Translations under genes and position numbers: made by a program
Notes under the pieces: generated by a model
What the model was told of the DNA's origin: nothing
Database searches by the model: none
What the model saw: the letters and a program-made list of their open reading frames with translations, nothing else
Assembly (NCBI RefSeq): GCF_038070315.1
Contig: NZ_JBBPCC010000016.1
Span: 1-64,000, forward strand
Direction: 5' to 3'
Origin: Paenibacillus_G filicis
Lineage (GTDB): Bacteria > Bacillota > Bacilli > Paenibacillales > NBRC-103111
DNA length: 64,000 nucleotides
Shown: one piece after another, positions 16,144 through 24,306 of the stretch
Numbering within the stretch: the first letter of the stretch is position 1
Layout of the letters: every line of letters starts with the position of its first letter

Positions 16144-17778
16144 CTAGTAAGTCAGGGTAACGCTATGATTGTCCGGGTTATACTCAACCTTGGCACCCAG
16201 CACTTCGGACAGCAGGCGTACGGGGATCATGGTGTTATCGTTCACGAGCTTGGCCGGTACGTCAGTGTTCGTTTCCTTACCGTCTAGCGAATAGGTTGGG
16301 CGTGTGGTGAAGAAGCTGATCGTCCGACCGCCCTTTGTATAGATGGCGGCTTTTTGCGCATCATTCCATTCGACCTGAGCGCCTAGAGCGGCAGCGAGGT
16401 CCCGGACCCACAGATAGGATGAGCCGTCGATGACCGCAGGCTCCCGCGTCATGTTCAGCTTAACGCCGTCCAGGGTGTAGCTGCCGCCGTTCAGGCTGAA
16501 GGTGACAACATGCGTCAAGCTGCCCTTCTGGTCGGCCAGCTTCTTGTAAGCGGGCGAATCGGCGTGAAGCTTGTTCTTGCCGACAGTTGCTGCAGGCTCG
16601 GTTTGGAACTGCCACGCCTTCTCGAAGGTTTGGGTCGAGCCGTCGCGGGTTGATGTCATCTTGACATAGGCCGTGTAGGACGTGTCGGGCAGCAGCGGCT
16701 TGGCAGGAGTCAGGATAACCTCCTGAATGAGATGATTGTCATTCTGAGGCGAATTCTTCAGCAGCTCCACGTTCTTGCCATCCGCATCCTTCAGTGTCGC
16801 GTCGATAAGCTTGACCTCCCCGATCTCGGTGCCGCTTATATGGGCCACGATCGGATAGCCGACCGGATAGCTGGCATCCTTGTACATACGGATCGGGTCC
16901 GGGTCCTCATTACCGTCGAAGGTGACGGGCACGTATTTCTCTCCGGGGGACGGTGTGACGACAAGCTGCTGCTGCGGGCTATCATGGAAGCCGAACTCGA
17001 TTACGACGAAAGGTCCGGACATCGCGACTCCGACTTCCTTGGCGCTGGGCAGCAAGAACGGAATGCGGTGGTAAGGCGCATCGAACAAGCTGTCGATGGA
17101 TTCGATATGGTTCCCGGCATAGTACGAGACATCTTCGGCTATATTGTCGTAGTATCCGGCATACAAAGCCCGTTCCCCCGGCTTGGCTCCGATGAATCCG
17201 GGCTGAGATTCCTTCTGCTCATGCATCGATACTTTGGCCACATCAATGTTATTGGACTGCAAGTAATCGGCATGAAGCTTGGCGGCCATCGTCAGATTCG
17301 GGTTGATCTGAAGAGCAGGCAGGCCGGATAGCAGGCGGTAGTCGTTGATGGCACGGACCATCTCGAGCTGCTTGTCCGAGTAAGCTTTGGGCGCCTCCGT
17401 TACGGCTTGGGGCGAGATGGTAAAGCTCCAGTCTTGGACGATCGGCTGATAGCCGGTTAATTCCACGGTGATGGAAGCCTGGTGCTTACCGGTAGCCAGA
17501 GGCTGGGTCGGCTGATACGTATAGGTCATGGTTGACGGGTCGAACTGTCCCTGTACGGTCTGACCATCGAGCTGGAGTGAGATGCGGCTGACGGCTGACA
17601 CGGAGGACTTCGTGATCTGGAACCCGATCTTCGGCATCAGGATGCCGACGGTTCCCTCCGGAGAAGCAGAGTAATAGAAGCCTTCGGCATGGGCTTGGGG
17701 GAGCAAAGCCAGATTGAAGCCGGTGAAGGCCACGGCAAGCGTCAAAAATAATCGGAATGAGATCAATAAGCGCTTCAT
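16144..17778 (-). CDS. Secreted CAP-domain protein with copper-amine-oxidase-N module
   Basis: A 544-residue exported protein. A Sec signal peptide ends near residue 32 (PQAHA). A small Ig-like segment (about 35-125) is followed by a CAP/SCP domain (about 137-270) recognisable by MVRAINDYRLLSGLPALQINPNLTMAAKLHADYL and the downstream VGVAMSG. A second Ig-like segment follows, and the C-terminal 115 residues form the stalk-like copper-amine-oxidase N-terminal domain (DGSSYLWVRDLAAALGAQVEWN, TMIPVRLLSEVLGAKVEYN). CAP proteins of this type are common extracellular or cell-wall proteins in Paenibacillus and their role is mostly unknown. GGAGGTG precedes the ATG. It lies downstream of the two-component genes at 17942-20289. 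Confidence 0.85.
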   Translation of the reverse strand: MKRLLISFRLFLTLAVAFTGFNLALLPQAHAEGFYYSASPEGTVGILMPKIGFQITKSSVSAVSRISLQLDGQTVQGQFDPSTMTYTYQPTQPLATGKHQASITVELTGYQPIVQDWSFTISPQAVTEAPKAYSDKQLEMVRAINDYRLLSGLPALQINPNLTMAAKLHADYLQSNNIDVAKVSMHEQKESQPGFIGAKPGERALYAGYYDNIAEDVSYYAGNHIESIDSLFDAPYHRIPFLLPSAKEVGVAMSGPFVVIEFGFHDSPQQQLVVTPSPGEKYVPVTFDGNEDPDPIRMYKDASYPVGYPIVAHISGTEIGEVKLIDATLKDADGKNVELLKNSPQNDNHLIQEVILTPAKPLLPDTSYTAYVKMTSTRDGSTQTFEKAWQFQTEPAATVGKNKLHADSPAYKKLADQKGSLTHVVTFSLNGGSYTLDGVKLNMTREPAVIDGSSYLWVRDLAAALGAQVEWNDAQKAAIYTKGGRTISFFTTRPTYSLDGKETNTDVPAKLVNDNTMIPVRLLSEVLGAKVEYNPDNHSVTLTY

Positions 17779-17941
17779 AGGACACCTCCTGTTGAACTGC
17801 TAACATATAAATCTCTTACTTTCTCTTGCATTATAATACAAATTTCACTGTAGATTCCATGTCTCTCGACAATGAAAGCCGCATTACCGCACAGGGAATG
17901 AATGGATACGGGGGCCGGACCAGCTGTAGACCGGCTGCTTT

Positions 17942-19600
17942 TCATTCGGATGAGAGGTGCGGTGGTACCGCTGGCGATGACTCCTTGAGGAGCGGGAGCA
18001 CAATCTGGAAGCAGCTTCCCTGGCCGGGCAGACTCTCCGCTTCGATGGTGCCGCCATGAGCCTCCGCGATCGTCTGAGAGATGGAGAGCCCTAGCCCCGC
18101 TCCGCCATTCTGGCGGGTACGCGAGGAGTCGGCACGGTAGAAGCGCTCGAAGATATGCGGCAGCTTATCGGCCTCTATGCCCGGTCCGTTGTCGCGAACG
18201 GACAGCAGCACCTGGTCCGCCGACTCTTCCAGGGCAATCGCGATGCTCCCGGCGCTTGCGTCGGTATGCTGGACGGCATTGTGTACCAGGTTCAGGATAA
18301 CCTGCTTGATCTTATCCGGCTCGAACCGGCAGCGTCCGGCAGATTGGATGTTCAGGCGGAGCGTTCGGCCGCCTGCGAGCAGTCTGAGCTGGGGCTCCAT
18401 ATCCTGCAGAACGGCAGACAGCTGGCCGTCCTCCAGCTGGATAAGCGGCGTCCGGTCGAGCTTGGCCAGCAGCAACAGATCCTGCACCAGCTTATTGATC
18501 CGCTTGGATTCGCCATGCATGCTGTTTAGCGCATTGTACAGCTTATCCGGATGATCGGCTGCGCCGCGCAGCAGCACCTCCAGGAAGCCGTGAATCGAGG
18601 TCAGTGGGGTGCGCAGCTCGTGGGAGGCGTCTGCGACGAAGCGGCGCATCCGCTCCCTGGCCTCCCGCTCCGTCTCGAAGGAGCGCTCCAGCCGCTCCAG
18701 CATGCTGTTGAACGAGGCGGCCAGCCGGTCGATCTCGGCCTGTCCTTGCCTCGGGGGCATCCGGATCGCGAGATTGCCCGCATCGATCTGCCGGACCGTG
18801 TCTACAGCCTTGGACAGCGGGACCAGCGTTCTACGCAGTACGGGCAGGAAAGCCAGCACCCCGGCGATGAGGGCGATGCAGGACACCGTCAGGAAGATCA
18901 GCAGCTGACGCAGGAGCACGTCCTGCACCGGCGCCGTGCTGGCGCTGAGCTGCAGCATGGCGGTCTTCCGGTTTTTGGAGTCGGTGCGGGAGATGACTAC
19001 GAGCTGCTCCGATCCGTCAGAGGCCTTCATCACCTGGTAGGTCCAATCCCGTCCTCCGCCGTTCATCAGGCGCAGGTACTCGTCCCGGGCCAGGTGAGGG
19101 GCAGCAGCAGCTTCTTGCCCGCTCCAGTCGCGCAAGTCGGTCACGTTGCCCTCCGAATCGATAGAGCTGAGGGTGCCTTCAGGCAAGAAAAACGCCGCCC
19201 GGCGCTTCCTGTCTGCATTGCCTGGGGTACCGCCTGCTGCAGCCCGCTGCTCCAGGCCCGTTGGCCGGGGTTCCTGGCCGCCTGGCCCCGGCCGCCATAC
19301 ATCGCCGCTGCTGCCCGGGGATGTGCGCGGCGGGTTGTTACCGCCGTCGTCGCTGGGTCTGGGGTTGCCTCCAGGAAGCCCACGCTCCGCCCAAATATCG
19401 GGGGGCAGCGTCTGGAGCTGGCTGTGCATGCTCTCAGCCTTGTTCCTGTAGAGCGCATCGCTCATCAGCACATACTGCAGGGTGCCGATCAGCGCCAGCA
19501 GCGCCGCGAGAATAAGCAGCGAGCGGGACAGCAGCTGCATGCGCAGTGATCCGGCCGGAAACAGGCGGTTCAGCCGATCGGACAACCGCCCCCCGCTCAT
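17942..19600 (-). CDS. Sensor histidine kinase (HAMP-HisKA-HATPase)
   Basis: A 552-residue membrane kinase. Transmembrane segments are near 27-46 and 232-253. The extracytoplasmic region contains a Gly/Pro/Arg-rich low-complexity stretch at about residues 75-130. HAMP spans about 255-305, HisKA has SHELRTPLTSIHGF with His327, and the ATPase domain has NLVHNAVQHTD, DNGPGI and GLGLSISQTIAEAHGG. Its ATG overlaps the regulator gene stop as ATGA, so the two are translationally coupled. A disordered loop in a sensor domain may allow contact with cell-wall polymers or peptides, but that is speculation. Confidence 0.9.
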   Translation of the reverse strand: MSGGRLSDRLNRLFPAGSLRMQLLSRSLLILAALLALIGTLQYVLMSDALYRNKAESMHSQLQTLPPDIWAERGLPGGNPRPSDDGGNNPPRTSPGSSGDVWRPGPGGQEPRPTGLEQRAAAGGTPGNADRKRRAAFFLPEGTLSSIDSEGNVTDLRDWSGQEAAAAPHLARDEYLRLMNGGGRDWTYQVMKASDGSEQLVVISRTDSKNRKTAMLQLSASTAPVQDVLLRQLLIFLTVSCIALIAGVLAFLPVLRRTLVPLSKAVDTVRQIDAGNLAIRMPPRQGQAEIDRLAASFNSMLERLERSFETEREARERMRRFVADASHELRTPLTSIHGFLEVLLRGAADHPDKLYNALNSMHGESKRINKLVQDLLLLAKLDRTPLIQLEDGQLSAVLQDMEPQLRLLAGGRTLRLNIQSAGRCRFEPDKIKQVILNLVHNAVQHTDASAGSIAIALEESADQVLLSVRDNGPGIEADKLPHIFERFYRADSSRTRQNGGAGLGLSISQTIAEAHGGTIEAESLPGQGSCFQIVLPLLKESSPAVPPHLSSE

Positions 19601-20289
19601 GGCAGATCGACGCGGTAGCCTGCGCCGCGTACGGTACGGATCAGCCGATGCTCGCGGTCCTGCAGCTTTTCACGCAGCGAGCGGATATACACCTCGACGA
19701 TATTTTCTTCCCCTGCAAAATCATAGCCCCATACTTTGTCGAGAATCAGCGCTTTGCTCAGCACGATCCCGTGATTGTGCACCATATAGGTCAGCAGCTC
19801 GTATTCCGTAGGCGACAGCTCCAGAACACGGTCCTGGTAGCTGATCTCCCGCCTGCGGTCGTCAAGCTTGAACGGGCCGTGTACGGCTTCCTCCAGCAGC
19901 TGCGGGAACTGGTTGCGCAGCCGGGCATGAATCCGCGCGAGCAGCTCGTCAAAGCTGAACGGCTTGGACATATAATCGTCCGCACCCAGCTTCAATCCCT
20001 TGACCCGGTCGTCGACCTCGTCCTTGGCCGTCAGCATGATGACGGATACGGGATACCCGGCCTTCTTGAGCGTACGGCATACCTCGAAGCCGTCCATGCC
20101 TGGCATCATTACATCCAGAATGGCGACATGCGGCTCGAACTCGCGCGCGGCCGTGATGGCGCTGATGCCGTCATGCGCGGTTTTCACCTCGAAGCCTTCG
20201 CTGACCAGCCCCAGCTCCAGAAATTGCAGGATCGTCGGCTCGTCATCGACCAGCAGCAGCCGGATGCCTTGTACGGATTTGATGTTCAT
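19597..20289 (-). CDS. OmpR/PhoB-family response regulator (CiaR-like site specificity predicted)
   Basis: A 230-residue response regulator. The receiver (about 10-122) has acid pocket VDDE, phospho-acceptor Asp59 (VAILDVMMPG) and conserved Lys in DDYMSKPFSFDE. The winged helix (about 135-228) has recognition-helix region NIVEVYIRSLREKL and ends IRTVRGAGYRVDLP. It is coupled to the kinase by a 4-base overlap. The upstream region carries five heptamers at exact 11-bp spacing pointing toward this gene, with the last near the -35 position, which predicts positive autoregulation. A matching array occurs before the secreted repeat protein at 53665. The motif resembles the TTTAAG-N5-TTTAAG box known for streptococcal CiaR; orthology is not claimed. 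Confidence 0.9.
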   Translation of the reverse strand: MNIKSVQGIRLLLVDDEPTILQFLELGLVSEGFEVKTAHDGISAITAAREFEPHVAILDVMMPGMDGFEVCRTLKKAGYPVSVIMLTAKDEVDDRVKGLKLGADDYMSKPFSFDELLARIHARLRNQFPQLLEEAVHGPFKLDDRRREISYQDRVLELSPTEYELLTYMVHNHGIVLSKALILDKVWGYDFAGEENIVEVYIRSLREKLQDREHRLIRTVRGAGYRVDLP

Positions 20290-20338
20290 TCTTTTCGTCC
20301 CTTCGGAAGTCTACATAGAATAATCATACGGGGAGCAG

Positions 20339-20389
20339 ATGAATGCCTCCTGAATGGAATCTGAAAATTTGCTTAAAACGGACTGAGTG
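20339..20389 (-). promoter_or_regulatory. Array of five 11-bp-spaced heptamers before the regulator gene
   Basis: Read on the minus strand from 20389, the heptamers are CACTCAG, TTTTAAG, TTTTCAG, CATTCAG and CATTCAT, each starting exactly 11 bases after the last. The final copy lies in the -35 region: 17 bases separate its CATTCA from TATTCT. Tandem 11-bp direct repeats are the binding pattern of OmpR/PhoB-family dimers. The region is also the divergent upstream region of the DUF3221 gene. Confidence 0.75.
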
Positions 20390-20519
20390 GAGAGAGTTGG
20401 GTTAATTTCCCAAGAAAGTGCAACAAGGCCAGGTCCTGCATCGTCTGAACAGGCAGAAGCGTCAGCCTCGTGGAGCGGTACTAGACATCATTTTCTTTAT
20501 TATGAAGGAGGCATGGAAG

Positions 20520-21233
20520 ATGCAGCAACTTATCGCCCTGCTGGCAGCGGCGGGGATCTGGCTGTGGAGTATAGCACCTGCTGCCCAGGATGGAATTATC
20601 TCTTCCGAAGCCGTACCCCCGCAGGCGCCCAAGTCCGCACCCGCACCCGTACCCTTACCCGCGCCGATCTTAGGTCCGGGAGGCCAGATTCGGCAGCCTG
20701 GCAACCGGCTGGCCGGTCTGGAGAACAAGGTAGGGGAAGCCCGGCATATGCTCAAGGAGAAGCACGCCGTCGTATTGATGACATCCGCACTGGAGCAGGA
20801 TCGGATCTACGTGACGGTTCGCCGCTTAGGCGAACTGGATCGGCAGCTTACAGAGGAGGAGATGAACACGCTGAAAGAGGTGCTGAAAGGGGCATTGTTT
20901 GAAGCGGTCGGACAATCTTTCCCTCTGGAGATCGAGGTATGGGAGCTGAACGAAAACAATACGCTGACAGGAACCATCCGGGAAGTAGACAGTGACAGGA
21001 AGCGGATTCTCGTCGTGAACGAGCAGCGGACGGATAGCCGCGGGAACCCTGACGCGTATTGGGCCAAGCTGGACGAAGACGGACAGGTGAAAGGCAGCGG
21101 CGGCGCAGGCTCAATAGGCTGGGAGGAGCTGCGTGTCGGCCAGAAGGTTAAGGTGTGGCATCATGGCTATATCGCGACCTCCTATCCGGGGCAGACGCTG
21201 GCGCTGAAGATTGAAGCTGTGGATGCACCCTGA
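20520..21233 (+). CDS. Exported DUF3221-domain protein
   Basis: A 237-residue protein. The N-terminus is a signal peptide (hydrophobic LIALLAAAGIWLWSIAPAA) followed by a proline/alanine-rich linker. A helical middle part (about residues 60-145) contains LDRQLTEEEMNTLKEVLKGA. The C-terminal part (about 150-237) matches the DUF3221/YobA pattern: TGTIREVDSDRKRILVVNE, then VGQKVKVWHHGYIATSYPGQ. GAAGGAGG lies 8 bases before the chosen ATG. It is divergent from the two-component system and shares its array-containing promoter region, so it may belong to the same envelope response. The molecular function of DUF3221 is not known to me. Confidence 0.78.
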   Translation: MQQLIALLAAAGIWLWSIAPAAQDGIISSEAVPPQAPKSAPAPVPLPAPILGPGGQIRQPGNRLAGLENKVGEARHMLKEKHAVVLMTSALEQDRIYVTVRRLGELDRQLTEEEMNTLKEVLKGALFEAVGQSFPLEIEVWELNENNTLTGTIREVDSDRKRILVVNEQRTDSRGNPDAYWAKLDEDGQVKGSGGAGSIGWEELRVGQKVKVWHHGYIATSYPGQTLALKIEAVDAP

Positions 21234-21351
21234 CAGTCGCCCAGGAAGGGAACGTACAGGAGAATCAAGTGGCAAGAACTGCCGCCTAGCGGTGGTCGAC
21301 CTAAAGCGAGCGGGTCAGAGGAGTACTGTGCCTGGAAGAGGCGGTCCTCCC

Positions 21352-21380
21352 TTGACCCTATTTGTGAATCGATTTATACT
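21352..21380 (+). promoter_or_regulatory. Sigma-A promoter of the first Fur-family gene
   Basis: TTGACC is followed by exactly 17 bases and TATACT. The -10 box lies inside the PerR/Fur-like palindrome at 21373-21389, predicting repression by occlusion. Confidence 0.65.
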
Positions 21381-21389
21381 TAATCTAAA
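21373..21389. promoter_or_regulatory. PerR/Fur-like box at the promoter of the first Fur-family gene
   Basis: Its reverse complement, TTTAGATTAAGTATAAA, differs at one position of 17 from the box upstream of catalase (22765-22781). Arms are 6 bases with one mismatch around a 5-base centre. Overlap with the -10 box predicts autorepression. Confidence 0.7.
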
Positions 21390-21415
21390 TATAAATGAAT
21401 CGAGGGGTCGGTGTC

Positions 21416-21808
21416 ATGAGCAAGATTAACTTGACGCCGCAGCGCAAGGCGATCTATGAGCTGCTGGCACAAAGTGACGACCATCCGACGGCGGCGGAGG
21501 TCATCGAGCGTCTGCGGCTGAACGGACAGCATTTGGCCTATGGAACGGTCTATAATTCCTTACGGTATTTATCGGATATGGGCATGATTCGGGAGCTGAA
21601 GCTCGGGGAGGCTGCGAGCCGGTACGACGCCCGGATGGAGGACCATCATCATATTGTATGCAGGCAGTGCGGCCGTGTGGACGAGGTGCTCTCCAAGACG
21701 CCAGACGAATGGCTGCAAGCAGTGGAACAGGAAACGGGCTACCGGGTGGACCATTCTCATGTCGTATTCGAAGGAGTGTGCGCGCAATGCCGACCACGGA
21801 CAAATTAA
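21416..21808 (+). CDS. Fur-family regulator, PerR-like
   Basis: A 130-residue metalloregulator. The winged helix (about 5-80) includes LTPQRKAIYELLAQ and YGTVYNSLRYLSDMG. Metal-site residues of the PerR/Fur type are visible in SRYDARMEDHHHIVCRQCG and the second CxxC pair is in VCAQC, giving a structural Cys4 zinc site. The chosen ATG (MSKINL) has GAGGGG upstream. A palindrome overlapping its -10 box is repeated upstream of catalase, which supports a peroxide-sensing PerR role, although Fur and Zur proteins share the fold and cannot be excluded by eye. The following winged-helix gene overlaps its 3' end by 22 bases. Confidence 0.82.
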   Translation: MSKINLTPQRKAIYELLAQSDDHPTAAEVIERLRLNGQHLAYGTVYNSLRYLSDMGMIRELKLGEAASRYDARMEDHHHIVCRQCGRVDEVLSKTPDEWLQAVEQETGYRVDHSHVVFEGVCAQCRPRTN

Positions 21809-22662
21809 TGCAGGCAGACGGCAAGGCCGCGTTCGAACCGGCCCATCCGCAGGACAGCGGCGGTGCTCGACAATCCGCCCGGTCTGAAGTGGCTGCCGCT
21901 ATGGACATAGACCCGGCGATCGGCGCGTATTGCAGCGAGACGCAGCGGGTAGCCGTGATCAGTGCTTTTCCTGAGCGAGTACACGGGCTCGTAGGCGAGC
22001 TGTCCACGCGCTGCCTTGACGTGCTGGTCTTTCACCGCTTCGATCCGGCGGTGATGAACGGGCTGCCCGTCGAGCTGATTATCCTCGACGCCGCGGCTGC
22101 GGATGCGGCCGGAGAATCGGCCGAGCTGCGCGCGGGCGCAGCCGATACCAAGAGCCGGGCCGGCTTCCTCTGGCTCGTGCACGAAGACGCAGAGGCCGAC
22201 TTTCAGGCGGATGGCTACGAGACGCTGGTCTGGCCCAGTCCGTTGGGCGAGGCGGTAGCCAGGTCGATGGAGCTGCTCGTGCGAGCGGCATTGGCCGGAC
22301 ATAGCCCCGCAGCGGCCCCGTCTCCTGCGGCCGGGCAGGCTGCAACTGCGCAGGCGGGAGCTCTGCGCACATTCAAGGATCTGACACTGGATACCAGGCG
22401 AATAACCGTGACGCGCGCCTCTCGGAGGATTGAGGTCACCAAGACGGAGTTCGAGCTGCTGCTCCTGCTGATGGAGGCGGAGGGGGCAGTGCTGTCCCGC
22501 GAAGAGATTATGGACCGGGTGTGGGGCAGCCAGTATTTCGGAGGCAGCAACGTCGTGGATGTGCACGTCAAAAGCCTGCGCAAGAAGCTCGGCGATCCTG
22601 CGGCAGCGCCGCTATATATTGTGACGGTAAGAGGCGTAGGTTACCGGCTGGCCGACGAGTAA
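21787..22662 (+). CDS. Winged-helix transcriptional regulator with atypical N-terminal domain
   Basis: A 291-residue protein. The C-terminal 100 residues form an OmpR/PhoB-type winged helix (EVTKTEFELLLLLMEAEGAVLS, recognition region GGSNVVDVHVKSLRKKL, ending TVRGVGYRLADE). The N-terminal part has receiver-like alternation of strands and helices but no acid pocket (VAVISAFPE) and only one Asp in IILDAAAAD, so phosphorylation by a kinase is doubtful. No kinase gene is adjacent. AAGGAG lies 8 bases before the ATG at 21787, inside the preceding Fur-family gene, indicating coupled translation. Five 11-bp-spaced repeats start 15 bases after its stop codon, in the catalase promoter; this protein is the obvious candidate to bind them. 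Confidence 0.8.
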   Translation: MPTTDKLMQADGKAAFEPAHPQDSGGARQSARSEVAAAMDIDPAIGAYCSETQRVAVISAFPERVHGLVGELSTRCLDVLVFHRFDPAVMNGLPVELIILDAAAADAAGESAELRAGAADTKSRAGFLWLVHEDAEADFQADGYETLVWPSPLGEAVARSMELLVRAALAGHSPAAAPSPAAGQAATAQAGALRTFKDLTLDTRRITVTRASRRIEVTKTEFELLLLLMEAEGAVLSREEIMDRVWGSQYFGGSNVVDVHVKSLRKKLGDPAAAPLYIVTVRGVGYRLADE

Positions 22663-22676
22663 TCGGAGGTCTGCCG

Positions 22677-22727
22677 GTTCATCCGGCCTTCATCATATCT
22701 TCATCCAACGTTCATGAGGACTTCATG
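22677..22727 (+). promoter_or_regulatory. Array of five 11-bp-spaced heptamers upstream of catalase
   Basis: GTTCATC (22677), CTTCATC (22688), CTTCATC (22699), GTTCATG (22710) and CTTCATG (22721) repeat at exact 11-bp intervals. The last copy overlaps the -35 position of the catalase promoter, which otherwise lacks a recognisable -35 box. This is the layout of an activator-dependent promoter bound by a PhoB-type winged-helix protein. Confidence 0.8.
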
Positions 22728-22747
22728 ATCGGACGATCCGATCAGGG

Positions 22748-22753
22748 TATAAT
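22748..22753 (+). promoter_or_regulatory. Catalase -10 box
   Basis: A consensus TATAAT lies 50 bases before the catalase ATG. The hexamer 17 bases upstream is ATGATC, a poor -35, consistent with need for an activator. Confidence 0.6.
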
Positions 22754-22764
22754 CACCCTATAGA

Positions 22765-22781
22765 TTTAGATTAAGTCTAAA
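22765..22781. promoter_or_regulatory. PerR/Fur-like box downstream of the catalase start point
   Basis: TTTAGATTAAGTCTAAA has perfect 6-base arms (TTTAGA/TCTAAA) around a 5-base centre. It begins about five bases after the predicted transcription start, a typical repressor position. It matches 16 of 17 positions of the box at 21373-21389. Confidence 0.75.
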
Positions 22782-22802
22782 TATAAAGGATGGCGATTAA
22801 GA

Positions 22803-24284
22803 ATGAACCAACCCGACAATAATCAGCACCCGCAGCTCACGACGAATCAAGGCTCGCCTGTAGGCGACAATCAGAACTCCCGCACGGCCGGACAGCGCGG
22901 ACCTGCTTTACTGGAAGACTATCATCTGCTGGAGAAGATTGCCCACTTCGATCGGGAGCGTATCCCGGAGCGGGTCGTGCATGCCCGCGGCGCAGGCGCC
23001 CACGGCGTATTCGAGGTCGAACAAGGAATGAGCGCATATACGAAGGCTCATCTCTTCGCTGAGCCAGGGCGGACTACCCCAGTCTTCGTCCGCTTCTCGA
23101 CTGTGATTCACGGCACCGGCTCACCGGAGACGGCTCGCGATCCCCGCGGGTTCGCGGTCAAGTTCTACACGCAGGAGGGCAACTATGATATCGTCGGTAA
23201 TCATCTGCCTGTGTTCTTCATCCGCGATGCGATGAAATTCCCGGATATGGTGCATTCGCTCAAGCCCGCACCGGATACGAATGTTCAGGAGCCTGCCCGA
23301 TACTGGGACTTCATGACGTTATCGCCCGAGTCCACGCATATGCTGACCTGGCTGTTCTCGGATAACGGCACACCGGCCAATTACCGGCAGATGGACGGCT
23401 TCAGCGTACATGCGTTCAAGTGGATCAATGCCGAGGGGCGCGTCACCTATGTCAAGTATCATTGGAAGTCGAAGCAGGGAGTTGTGAACTTCTCCGCCGG
23501 GGAAGCTCAGGAAACCCAGGGTCGCGACTTCAGTCACGCGACGAGGGACTTGCACCAATCGATCAAGGACGGACGGTTCCCTGCCTGGGAGCTGCATGTG
23601 CAGCTGCTGCCGCTCGAGGATCTGGATGAGCACGGCTTCGACCCTCTCGATCCGACCAAGGTATGGCCGGAGGATGTGTATCCGCTGCATAAGGTGGGGA
23701 CGATGACACTGAACCGGAATCCGGACAATTTCTTCGCCGAGGTGGAGCAGTCGGCCTTCTCTCCGAGTGCGCTGGTGCCGGGCATCGAGCCGTCCGAGGA
23801 TAAGCTGCTGCAGGGACGCCTGTTCTCGTATCCCGATACACAGCGGTACAGGCTGGGCGCCAATTACTTGCAAATTCCCGTGAATTGTCCCTATGCACCG
23901 GTTCGCAACTACCAGCGGGACGGGGCGATGAGAATGAGGCAGGAGGCTTCCACGTACAATTACGAGCCCAATAGCTCCACGGGTAGCCCGAGCGAGGCGC
24001 CGGCCTACCGCGATACGCCGTCTCCCTTGCAGGGACAGGCCGAACGGAGACGCATTGAGAAAACCGACGACTTCACACAGGCGGGAGAGAAGTACCGCAG
24101 CTTCACCGGTACAGAGCGCGATCACCTGATTGCGAATCTGGTGAATGATCTGAAGGCGGCGCCGATGAATATTCAGCTTCGGGCGGTCTGCAATTTCTTC
24201 CGCGCTGACCGTGAGTATGGCTCCAGACTGGCTGCAGGACTGGGCATTGATCTTGCGGCCCATATGCCCCCATCCGGCAAATAA
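22803..24284 (+). CDS. katA: Monofunctional haem catalase, small-subunit clade
   Basis: A 493-residue clade-3-sized catalase that converts hydrogen peroxide to water and oxygen. Key residues are visible: catalytic His60 in ERVVHARGAGAHG, Asn133 in DIVGNHLPVFF and the haem-ligating Tyr343 in RLFSYPDTQRYRLG. An 18-25 residue Gln/Asn-rich N-terminus precedes the conserved GPALLEDYHLLEK. AAAGGA is upstream of the ATG. The promoter shows an activator-type repeat array and a PerR-like box. A second Fur-family gene begins 22 bases downstream and Dps follows, so the three probably form one peroxide-defence operon. Confidence 0.95.
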   Translation: MNQPDNNQHPQLTTNQGSPVGDNQNSRTAGQRGPALLEDYHLLEKIAHFDRERIPERVVHARGAGAHGVFEVEQGMSAYTKAHLFAEPGRTTPVFVRFSTVIHGTGSPETARDPRGFAVKFYTQEGNYDIVGNHLPVFFIRDAMKFPDMVHSLKPAPDTNVQEPARYWDFMTLSPESTHMLTWLFSDNGTPANYRQMDGFSVHAFKWINAEGRVTYVKYHWKSKQGVVNFSAGEAQETQGRDFSHATRDLHQSIKDGRFPAWELHVQLLPLEDLDEHGFDPLDPTKVWPEDVYPLHKVGTMTLNRNPDNFFAEVEQSAFSPSALVPGIEPSEDKLLQGRLFSYPDTQRYRLGANYLQIPVNCPYAPVRNYQRDGAMRMRQEASTYNYEPNSSTGSPSEAPAYRDTPSPLQGQAERRRIEKTDDFTQAGEKYRSFTGTERDHLIANLVNDLKAAPMNIQLRAVCNFFRADREYGSRLAAGLGIDLAAHMPPSGK

Positions 24285-24306
24285 TAGGAACACGGGAGGA
24301 ACGGAG

